A DNA stretch of 64,000 nt from Streptomyces sp. Go-475 (GTDB lineage Bacteria; Actinomycetota; Actinomycetes; Streptomycetales; Streptomycetaceae): assembly GCF_003330845.1 (NCBI RefSeq), contig NZ_CP026121.1, positions 6,925,501 to 6,989,500 of the forward strand, given 5' to 3'. Positions 56,669 to 64,000 of the stretch are shown here, piece by piece. The notes under the pieces are model-generated. The model made no database searches. It was not told where the DNA came from and worked only from the letters and a program-made list of their open reading frames with translations. The position numbers were made by a program, and so were the translations under genes. Each line of letters starts with the position of its first letter. Positions within the stretch are counted from its first letter, which is position 1.

Positions 56669-57550
56669 TCAGCCCTTGATGCCGGTCTGCGCGATCCCCT
56701 GCACCAGCCAGCGCTGGAGGAAGAGGAAGACGAAGACCAGGGGCAGGATCGAGATGGCGGTGGCCATGAAGATCAGGTGGTAGTTGACGGTCTGGTTGGT
56801 CATGTACGACGACAGTGCCACCTGGACCGTCCAGGCGCTCGGGTCCTGTCCGATGACCAGCGGCCACAGGAAGGAGTTCCAGCCGTTGATGAAGGTGATC
56901 GTGGCCATCGCCGCGAAGAAGTTCAGCGAGTTGGGTACGACGATCCGCCAGTACGCGCCCCAGTAGCCGAGCCCGTCCACGCGTGCCGCCTCCTCCAGCT
57001 CCTTCGGGAACCCGAGGAAGTACTGCCGGAACAGGAAGCAGGTGAAACCACTGAAGAGGCCCGGGATGATGAGACCCCGGTAACTGTCGACCCAGCCGAG
57101 GGACGAGACGAGCACGAAGCTCGGCACGAAGGTGACCGCCGTGGGAACCATCAGGGTGGCCAGGACGGCGTAGAAGACCTTGTTGGCGTGCTTGTACGGG
57201 ATGCGGGCGAGCCCGTACCCGGCGAGCGAGCAGATCAGCAGGATGCCGGCGGTGTGCAGGACGGCGACGACCACGGAGTTCCACAGGGCACGGGCGAAGT
57301 CGACCGTGACGTCGTCGAAGGGCTCGGCGAAGTTGCCCCACTGGATGGTGGTGGGGAACCACTTCCAGTTCTCCCCGGTGATCTCCGGGTCCGTCATCAG
57401 CGCGTTGCGGACGATGAGGTAGAAGGGGATCAGGAAGAGCAGGGCCGCGATGCCGGTCGCGATGTACAGGCCGGTGCTGCTCATCACGCCGCCGCGCTTG
57501 GCCTTGGCCGGCTCCGTGACCTTCCCGAGGTCGGGTGCTGTGGTGGTCAC
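56669..57550 (-). CDS. ABC sugar importer permease, MalG type
   Basis: The 293-residue protein has six hydrophobic segments and the EAA loop EEAARVDGLGYWGAYWRIVV. Its ATG overlaps the previous stop (ATGA, 57547-57550). With the other permease it forms the translocation channel for the galactoside-binding lipoprotein. No ATPase is encoded nearby. Confidence 0.93.
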   Translation of the reverse strand: MTTTAPDLGKVTEPAKAKRGGVMSSTGLYIATGIAALLFLIPFYLIVRNALMTDPEITGENWKWFPTTIQWGNFAEPFDDVTVDFARALWNSVVVAVLHTAGILLICSLAGYGLARIPYKHANKVFYAVLATLMVPTAVTFVPSFVLVSSLGWVDSYRGLIIPGLFSGFTCFLFRQYFLGFPKELEEAARVDGLGYWGAYWRIVVPNSLNFFAAMATITFINGWNSFLWPLVIGQDPSAWTVQVALSSYMTNQTVNYHLIFMATAISILPLVFVFLFLQRWLVQGIAQTGIKG

Positions 57551-58512
57551 TTGGACTCCTCACCCCTTCCGAAGCCCATGATCTTGCCCTGGAACAGCGT
57601 GACGATGCAGATGAGCAGGGTCAGCACGACCGCGCCCGCGCTGCCGACGCCGTAGTTCTGGTTCTCGCCGAGGGCCATCTTGTACAGCTCGACCAGCGGC
57701 GGCTGACCCCAGGTGGCCTTGGGCAGCAGGTTCCAGAACTCGTCGAAGGCCTGGTAGGCGGCGATCAGCAGGAGCAGGATCACCGCGGTGGAGGTGGCCC
57801 GCAGCTGCGGCAGCGTGATGTGCCGGAAGGTCTGCCAGCCCGGCTTGGCGCCGTCGATGGCGGCGGCCTCGTACAGCTCCCGCGGGATGTTCTGCAGCGC
57901 CGCCAGGAACAGGATCATGTAGAAGCCCGACTGCAGCCACAGGCGGACGGTCACGATGACCAGCCAGTACCAGGGCGGGTCGGGGTTGGCCAGCCAGGCG
58001 ATGTTCTCGACGCCGAACCAGCCGAGGAAGGTGTTGGCCATGCCGAAGCGGACGCCGTTGAAGATGGACATCTTCCAGATCAGCGCGGCGGCGACGTAGC
58101 TGACCGCGGTGGGCAGGAAGAACACCGACCGGAAGAACGCCCGCATGAACGTCAGCCGGTTCACCAGGAGCGCGAGTCCCAGGGACATCGCCCAGGTGGC
58201 GGGCACGATGAACGCGGCGAACACGGTGAAGGTGACGAGCGAGTTCAGGAAGTCCTTGTCCGTCAGGATCGACTTGTAGTTCTCGAGGCCGACGAACTCG
58301 CTCGGTGTGACGGTGAAGCGTGCCTCGAAGAAGCTGAGCCAGATGCTCCAGCCGATGGGCACGAAGACGAAGATGATCAGGCCGATGAGGAACGGCCCGG
58401 TGAAGAGCCAGAAGTTGAAGGTGCTGTTCGCCCTCAGGCCCCGCCGCGGCCGGGTCTTGGAGACCTTGGCCGGGGCGGGGGAGGCGACCCCGCGTGTGGT
58501 GGTGGTCGACAT
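57547..58512 (-). CDS. ABC sugar importer permease, MalF type
   Basis: The 321-residue product has a polar tail of about 25 residues and six hydrophobic segments, with the EAA loop YEAAAIDGAKPGWQTFRHIT. It starts 21 bases downstream of the binding-protein stop. It pairs with the MalG-type permease that overlaps its end. Confidence 0.93.
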   Translation of the reverse strand: MSTTTTRGVASPAPAKVSKTRPRRGLRANSTFNFWLFTGPFLIGLIIFVFVPIGWSIWLSFFEARFTVTPSEFVGLENYKSILTDKDFLNSLVTFTVFAAFIVPATWAMSLGLALLVNRLTFMRAFFRSVFFLPTAVSYVAAALIWKMSIFNGVRFGMANTFLGWFGVENIAWLANPDPPWYWLVIVTVRLWLQSGFYMILFLAALQNIPRELYEAAAIDGAKPGWQTFRHITLPQLRATSTAVILLLLIAAYQAFDEFWNLLPKATWGQPPLVELYKMALGENQNYGVGSAGAVVLTLLICIVTLFQGKIMGFGRGEESK

Positions 58513-58532
58513 GTCGAGATCCGTCCGGCGGC

Positions 58533-59798
58533 CTATCCGAAGAGCTTCTTGAGCTCGGCGTCGACCTTCTTCTCACACGCGTCGAGCGCGGCCTTCGGAT
58601 CGCCGTTCTTGCGGACGGTGTTGGCGATCACGTCCTCGAACGACGCGATCATGGACTGCGTCCAGCCGATGTTGTCGAAGTGGCCGAACTCGTTGAAGAG
58701 CTTGACGCCCTCGGCCGGCAGGCCGGACTTCAGCTTGTCCGCGGACTCGGCGAGCGAGGTGCGCGGCGGGATGTGGAAGCCGTAGGAGGTGGCGAAGTCC
58801 TCCTGGTACTCCTTCTGGTCGATCCACAGCCACTTCACGTATTCCTTGGCCGCCTCGACGTTCTTGCTCTTGGCGTTGACGAACATCGACCAGCCGCCGT
58901 TGTAGACCGACTGCTTGCCGGCCGAGCCGACCTTCGGGAACGGGAAGATGCCGATGTCGTCTCCGAGCGCCTTCTGCATGGCCGGCATGGCCCACATGCC
59001 GCACCACTGGATCGCCGTGAGTCCCTGGATGAAGGCCGACGGGTCCCAGGAGTCGGCGGGGGCGTCGAGGAGCAGGTTGCCGCTGGTGAAGAGGCCCCGC
59101 AGCTGCTTGAGGCCCTCGGCGACGGCGTCGGTGTTGAAGGCGGGTTTGTTGTCCGGGGTGAGGGTGTCGGCGCCGGCCGACCAGATCAGCGGGCGGCCCA
59201 CCGAGGTCAGGTCGTTGCCGAGGAAGATGCCCTTGACCTTGCTCGTGGTCAGCTTGTCGGCGGCCTCGATCAGCTCCTCCAGTGTGGTCGGCACCTCGAT
59301 CTTCGCCTTCTCGAACAGCGAGGGCCGGTAGAAGAGGAACTGGGGGTCGTCGATCATCCGGACGCCGTATATCTTGCCGTCGACCGTGTGCGACTTGATG
59401 TCGGCCTGGTTGAAGTCGTTCTTGACCGGCTCGATGATGTCGGTCAGGTCCGCCACCTGGCCGCTCTTGACCATCTGGATCTGCGGGTGGAACTCGAAGA
59501 CGTCGGGCGCGTTCTCGGTGAGCAGCGCGGCGAAGAGCTTCTGCTCGTAGTTGTTGCCGGTGATCCACTGGGTCGTGACGTTGGCTTCCTTGTAGGCCTT
59601 CGCGTAGCGCTTGACGGCCTGCTCCACGCCGGCCTCGCCGTACGCGTGGAAGTACTGGACGAGGCCCTTGCCCGACCCGGAGCCGCCGCCCCGGCCGGTG
59701 TTGCTGCCGCACGCGGCCAGTCCACCGGCGGCGGCCAGGCCCATCGCGGCCCGCAGTACGGTACGGCGGTCCCAGTTCATGTTGCTCGATGCCGACAT
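58533..59798 (-). CDS. Galactoside-binding lipoprotein of the ABC importer
   Basis: The 421-residue product begins MSASSNMNWDRRTVLRAAMG, with AAGGACG upstream; the signal ends at the lipobox GLAAC. The mature part matches the family 1 extracellular sugar-binding proteins (VFEFHPQIQMVKSGQVADLT, QWCGMWAMPAMQKALG). As first gene of the operon with lacZ it is likely to deliver beta-galactosides. The ligand is inferred from lacZ alone. Confidence 0.9.
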   Translation of the reverse strand: MSASSNMNWDRRTVLRAAMGLAAAGGLAACGSNTGRGGGSGSGKGLVQYFHAYGEAGVEQAVKRYAKAYKEANVTTQWITGNNYEQKLFAALLTENAPDVFEFHPQIQMVKSGQVADLTDIIEPVKNDFNQADIKSHTVDGKIYGVRMIDDPQFLFYRPSLFEKAKIEVPTTLEELIEAADKLTTSKVKGIFLGNDLTSVGRPLIWSAGADTLTPDNKPAFNTDAVAEGLKQLRGLFTSGNLLLDAPADSWDPSAFIQGLTAIQWCGMWAMPAMQKALGDDIGIFPFPKVGSAGKQSVYNGGWSMFVNAKSKNVEAAKEYVKWLWIDQKEYQEDFATSYGFHIPPRTSLAESADKLKSGLPAEGVKLFNEFGHFDNIGWTQSMIASFEDVIANTVRKNGDPKAALDACEKKVDAELKKLFG

Positions 59799-59926
59799 GC
59801 TGACGTCCTTGTCTCGAGTGCGGCTGCGGCTCTGCGGCTCACTGCCTGAGGGCGCGGGGCCCGGTGGCTCGCGCCGGATGGCTCAAAGAGAGGTGCGGTG
59901 CGGGACGCTAGAGCTTCGACTAAGGC

Positions 59927-59985
59927 TTCGGCAAGGGGTTGGACGAAGCCTGTTCGAAGCGTTGCGTTCGGTTCGTCATTTCGAA
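59927..59985. promoter_or_regulatory. Candidate ROK operator in the galactoside operon promoter
   Basis: TTCGGCAAGGGGTT (59927-59940) differs by one base from TTCGACAAGGGGTT (61351-61364) upstream of the ROK gene. Two TTCGAA palindromes lie next to it at 59953-59958 and 59980-59985, 27 bases apart. All sit 130-190 bases upstream of the binding-protein start. The 59799-60018 gap has no gene. Confidence 0.5.
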
Positions 59986-60018
59986 CACATGGGTCTCGCG
60001 GAGGAGTTGCTTCCGCCG

Positions 60019-61278
60019 TCACGAGGGTGGTGCGGCGGTGCGGCTCCTCACGGGTGTGGTGCGCTTGCCGTTCCTCTGCCCGACGATCTGGAGCGCGCCC
60101 TCCAGCGCGAACGTCGCCGCGCCCAGGCACACCGGATCGGTGGGGATCGGGGAGAGGACGATCTCGGTCGCGGCCAGCGGCCGCGGCAGCGCGTGCCGGG
60201 TCACGGCCTCGCGCACCTCGTGCAGCAGCGGTTCGCCCAGGGCGAGGGCGACCCAGCTGCTCAGCACGACGATCTCGGGGTTGAACAGGTTGACCAGGTC
60301 GGCCACGCCCGCGCCGAGGTAGCGGGCGGTCTCGTGGACGGCCCGGCGCGCCACGGGGTCGCCCGCCGCGACGCCGCGCGCCAGGGCGCCGATGGTCGCC
60401 GTCTGGTCCTCGGGGTGCAGCAGGGCGCTGTCGGGGCTGACCTCGCGCAGGTTCATCATGATGCCGCGCGCGCCGACGTAGGCCTCCACGCAGCCGTGGT
60501 TGCCGCAGCGGCACAGCCGTCCGTCCAGCACCATCGTGGTGTGGCCCCACTCCCCGGCGCTGTTGCTCACCCCGCGGTGCAGCCCGCCGCCGAGGACGAG
60601 CCCGGCGCCCACCCCGGTCCCGAGGTTGACCACCACGGCGTTCCCGCGTCCCCGGGCGGCCCCGAACCACAGCTCGGCCACCGCGCTGGCGCGCAGCGGG
60701 TTGTCCAGGTACAGCGGGTAGGCGATGTGCTCGGTGAGCAGGTCCAGCAGCGGTACCTCGTGCCAGTCCCAGTTGGGCGCGTACTCCGAGACGCCGGTGG
60801 CCCGGTCGACCTGCCCCGGCACGCTCACGCCGACCCCGAGCACCCGGGCGCCCTCGATCCCGGCCTGGGCGACCACCGAGCCGACGGCGGTGGCGACATG
60901 GGCGACCACCTGCTCGGGCAGGCTCTCGCTGGGCCGGACGTCCTCCTCGGCCCGGGCCAGGACGTTCAGCCCCAGGTCGAACAGCTCGACGTGGACGTAC
61001 GTCTCGGCGATGTCGACGCCGATCAGCGCGCCGCCCGAGGAGTTGACCGCCACCAGGCCGCGGGGGCGGCCGCCGGCCGAGTCCTCGAAGCCGACCTCCG
61101 TGATCATGCGGAGGTCGAGCAGCTCGCCCACGAGGGTCGCGACCGTGGCGAGGCTGAGGCCGGTGGCGGCGGCCAGCTCCTGCCGCGAGGTGGGCGACGC
61201 GGCGATGATCTGGCGCAGCACCTCGTAGCGGTTCGCGGTGCGGATGTCACGTGATGTGCGCTTCACCGGAGTGCCCAT
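60019..61278 (-). CDS. ROK-family transcriptional repressor
   Basis: The ATG at 61278 gives 419 residues. The N-terminal winged helix-turn-helix (about 10-75: SRQELAAATGLSLATVATLV) precedes a sugar-kinase-like ROK domain with GVDIAETYVHVE, VVVNLGTGVGAGLV and the zinc motif CRCGNHGCVEAY. NagC/XylR-type members repress sugar genes and are released by the sugar. It lies directly upstream of, and points the same way as, the galactoside operon, and its promoter shares a 14-base motif with that operon. The sequence does not show whether the kinase activity is kept. Confidence 0.93.
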   Translation of the reverse strand: MGTPVKRTSRDIRTANRYEVLRQIIAASPTSRQELAAATGLSLATVATLVGELLDLRMITEVGFEDSAGGRPRGLVAVNSSGGALIGVDIAETYVHVELFDLGLNVLARAEEDVRPSESLPEQVVAHVATAVGSVVAQAGIEGARVLGVGVSVPGQVDRATGVSEYAPNWDWHEVPLLDLLTEHIAYPLYLDNPLRASAVAELWFGAARGRGNAVVVNLGTGVGAGLVLGGGLHRGVSNSAGEWGHTTMVLDGRLCRCGNHGCVEAYVGARGIMMNLREVSPDSALLHPEDQTATIGALARGVAAGDPVARRAVHETARYLGAGVADLVNLFNPEIVVLSSWVALALGEPLLHEVREAVTRHALPRPLAATEIVLSPIPTDPVCLGAATFALEGALQIVGQRNGKRTTPVRSRTAAPPS

Positions 61279-61350
61279 CCTTTCCCAGGCCGGCCAGGGC
61301 CGGGTCGACATCGGCACCGGCGCGGCGCAAGGCTATGGGCTCCCGGGACT

Positions 61351-61384
61351 TTCGACAAGGGGTTAGGAAAGGGGCTTTATAAAG
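61351..61384. promoter_or_regulatory. Candidate ROK autoregulatory site and palindrome
   Basis: TTCGACAAGGGGTT (61351-61364) matches the galactoside promoter motif with one difference. CTTTATAAAG (61375-61384) is a perfect 10-base palindrome, AT-rich for this genome, about 100 bases upstream of the ROK start. Together they suggest autoregulation. Confidence 0.5.
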
Positions 61385-61468
61385 GGCGCCGCTGGTGGGG
61401 CCGGTGGTGCCCGGCCGTGGCTGGACATGATGCCCCGGAGATGCCCCGGAACGGGAGAGCGGGGCGGG

Positions 61469-62218
61469 TCAGCCCTCGTCCGCGGCCGTGCCGGCCGTGT
61501 GGCACAGCTCCGCCCCGCCCCGGGCGCCCGCGCCGGCGACCGCGGCGGCGAGCTGCCGCTGCACCTGCTCCGGCAGCGTGCTGCCGTGCACGGTGCCCAC
61601 CAGCTCCCGGGCCAGCTGGTGCAGCTTGGTGTTGGTGTTCTGGGAGGTCCTGACGAGCACGCTCCAGGCCGCCTCGGGGCTCAGGCTGAAGGAGGCCATC
61701 AGGATGCCGCGGGCCAGATCGATGGTCGGCCGCGTCTGCATCGCGCGCCGCAGCTGGGCGACTTCGGCGAGCAGGTCGTCGCGGTCGGTGTCGGTGGGCT
61801 CGGCGTACGCGCGCGTGGCGTCTTCGTGTGCGGCGTCCGTGAACAGCTCGCGCGTGCCCGTCAGGTCGAGGAGGCGGCCTACCGCGCGGCCGGCGGAGCG
61901 GATCACGAGCGTCTTGCCCTGGTCGAGGGCGCGCGTGCGCAGGTCGAGCAGGACGTTGACGCCCGAGCAGTCGCAGAAGCCGACCGAGTCCAGGCGCAGG
62001 TCGACGCCGCTGCCCGACAGCGCGAGGACGTCGTACAGGTCGGGCAGGAGCCGCCGGCTGCCCAGGTCGAGTTCGCCCCACAGGGTCACGGTCATCCGGT
62101 CACCGTCCGGCAGGACGTCCAAGGTCGCCATGCAGGGCGGAACCGCCGGTGCGGTGTCCGTCATCGCGGGCGCGGCGCCCTCCTGCGTCCGAGGCGCAGA
62201 GTACGCAGGCTCCGGCAT
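61469..62218 (-). CDS. STAS-ANTAR fusion regulator
   Basis: The ATG at 62218 follows GGGAG and gives 249 residues. Residues about 30-125 are a STAS domain (anti-sigma-factor antagonist type); DSVGFCDCSGVNVLLDLR holds the Ser that such proteins phosphorylate. Residues about 150-205 are an ANTAR RNA-binding domain (QLRRAMQTRPTIDLARGIL, then SFSLSPEAAWSVLVRTSQNTN). A short C-terminal extension ends in a helix. STAS signals normally pass through sigma-factor partner switching and ANTAR domains bind hairpin pairs in messengers to prevent termination. The union suggests a single protein that turns a partner-switch signal into antitermination (inference). It is divergent from a small winged-helix gene. 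Confidence 0.88.
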   Translation of the reverse strand: MPEPAYSAPRTQEGAAPAMTDTAPAVPPCMATLDVLPDGDRMTVTLWGELDLGSRRLLPDLYDVLALSGSGVDLRLDSVGFCDCSGVNVLLDLRTRALDQGKTLVIRSAGRAVGRLLDLTGTRELFTDAAHEDATRAYAEPTDTDRDDLLAEVAQLRRAMQTRPTIDLARGILMASFSLSPEAAWSVLVRTSQNTNTKLHQLARELVGTVHGSTLPEQVQRQLAAAVAGAGARGGAELCHTAGTAADEG

Positions 62219-62314
62219 GGCTCTGATCTCCCTGTCTGTCGGCCCGCCTCCGGTTCAAGCTTTGCCCCTCTACCCCACACACGTCAATCAATACATGAAA
62301 CGCAGTACGTGTTT

Positions 62315-62344
62315 TTGATTGCGTGAATGCCCGGTCGCTAAAGT
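62315..62344 (+). promoter_or_regulatory. Promoter of the winged-helix gene, predicted leaderless
   Basis: TTGATT (62315-62320), an 18-base spacer and TAAAGT (62339-62344) form a good sigma-70-type promoter. Transcription should begin 6-7 bases beyond it, at about 62351, which is the A of the ATG. CAATCAA (62285-62291) and TTGATTG (62315-62321) are an inverted repeat that covers the -35 box and could bind a repressor. Confidence 0.55.
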
Positions 62345-62350
62345 GGGGCC

Positions 62351-62926
62351 ATGGATGGAGTGCCTGAGCCACACACCGGATGGACGTTCCTCACCAACCA
62401 CGCCCGGGTGCTGGCGGCCATCGCCGACAATCACAGCGCCCGCATCCGGGACATAGCCGCACACTGCAGGCTCACCGAACGCGCTGTTCAGAAGATCATC
62501 GCCGACCTGGAGCAGGACGGCTATCTCTCGCACACCCGGGAGGGCCGCACCAACACCTACCGGATCGACCCGGGCAAGGTGCTGCGCCACCCCGCCGAGG
62601 CGGGTCTGACGGTGGCGGCGCTGCTCTCCCTGCTCGTCCAGGACGAGGCCGACCGCGCCCTGCCCGCCGCCCGGCCGCAGACCACACCCCCTCCCGGCCG
62701 CACGCCACGACCTGACCGCCCGGCCGCACCCCACGGTCCGGCCGCCGACCGCACGCCGCGACTTGACCGCCCGGCCGCACCCCACGGTCCGGCCGCCGAC
62801 CGCACGCCACGACCTGACCGCCCGGCCGCACCCCACGGTCCGGCCGCCGACCGCACGCCGCGACCTGGCCACCTGGGCCGCGCTCAACTGACCGCCGGCC
62901 GTCCGCCGCTCCGGCCGGCCTCGTCT
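62351..62926 (+). CDS. Small winged-helix regulator with no stop codon seen in frame
   Basis: From the ATG at 62351, the first 100 or so residues are a winged-helix domain (TFLTNHARVLAAIADNHSAR, then CRLTERAVQKIIADLEQDGY, HTREGRTNTYRID). After about residue 115 the frame runs through 17-residue repeats (PRPDRPAAPHGPAADRT) and is still open where aldO begins on the other strand at 62926; I found no in-frame stop up to 64000. The end given here is therefore only the edge of the aldO gene. Either a stop codon was lost when the repeats expanded, or a frame error exists. The promoter suggests a leaderless messenger. It is divergent from the STAS-ANTAR gene. Confidence 0.7.
62705..62857 (+). repeat. 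Three 51-base tandem repeats in the winged-helix reading frame
   Basis: The 51-base unit beginning CCACGACCTGACCGCCCGGC is repeated at 62705-62755, 62756-62806 and 62807-62857, with a partial fourth copy. Only one or two bases differ among copies. As 51 is 17 codons, the frame of the winged-helix gene is kept. Confidence 0.9.

Positions 62927-64000
<1,074 letters not shown>

Overview
The window is high-GC actinobacterial chromosome, almost certainly from a Streptomyces. The gene style fits (Tat-type RR signal peptides, lipobox binding proteins, many GTG starts, ATGA/GTGA stop-start overlaps), and the truncated last gene closely resembles the S. coelicolor alditol oxidase AldO as I remember it. 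Both sugar ABC importers visible in full, and the start of a third, lack an ATPase gene. That is normal in Streptomyces, where a shared ATPase (MsiK) energises many sugar importers. No tRNA, rRNA, CRISPR array, insertion sequence or phage gene was recognised.

Layout. (1) 1-15.2 kb is a plant-polysaccharide (uronate/pectin-like) locus: a truncated sugar-binding lipoprotein with its LacI regulator, a 2-hydroxyacid dehydrogenase, then a rightward operon of binding protein, two permeases, a GH28-like beta-helix enzyme, two alginate-lyase-superfamily enzymes and a type-B esterase. (2) 15.3-20.8 kb holds a 1000-residue fusion of a catalase-like domain with a LodA-type quinone oxidase, its LodB-like flavoprotein partner, a small lipoprotein and a membrane protein. 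(3) 20.8-26.9 kb has a second LacI regulator, a large GC-rich minisatellite, a divergent mmuM/APC-permease pair, a kinase-fold phosphotransferase and a GNAT. (4) 27.0-30.9 kb is a leftward three-gene operon (Gfo/Idh/MocA oxidoreductase, metallophosphoesterase-NUDIX fusion, class III aminotransferase) of unknown purpose. (5) 31-40.7 kb has a surface beta-repeat protein and a rhamnogalacturonan/arabinogalactan set: two GH43 enzymes (one with CBM13), a PL4-like lyase, a CE12-like acetylesterase and a DUF2264 protein. (6) 40.7-50.6 kb is mixed: a broken isoprenyl-diphosphate synthase, a TetR/phosphotransferase pair, a CPBP protease, an exported EEP phosphodiesterase, an exported PHP esterase, an MFS transporter and an AraC regulator. 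(7) 51-53.6 kb is an ABC exporter trio. (8) 53.8-61.3 kb is a beta-galactoside operon (binding protein, two permeases, LacZ-type GH2) with a ROK repressor. (9) 61.5-64 kb has a STAS-ANTAR protein divergent from a small winged-helix regulator, then aldO running off the end.

How the parts connect. The LacI gene at 20.8-21.8 kb has a 16-base palindromic site in its promoter (21907-21922). An identical copy lies upstream of the uronate operon (3749-3764), about 18 kb away. This suggests the second LacI protein, or its paralogue at 0.9-1.9 kb, controls that operon. A 14-base motif is likewise shared by the promoters of the beta-galactoside operon and the ROK gene. GAAAG-type palindromes sit in front of the 2-hydroxyacid dehydrogenase and between the divergent lyase and acetylesterase genes. 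The least conventional parts are the catalase-LodA fusion, the aminotransferase/phosphoesterase-NUDIX operon, and the STAS-ANTAR/winged-helix pair, where the regulator seems leaderless and has no stop codon within the window.
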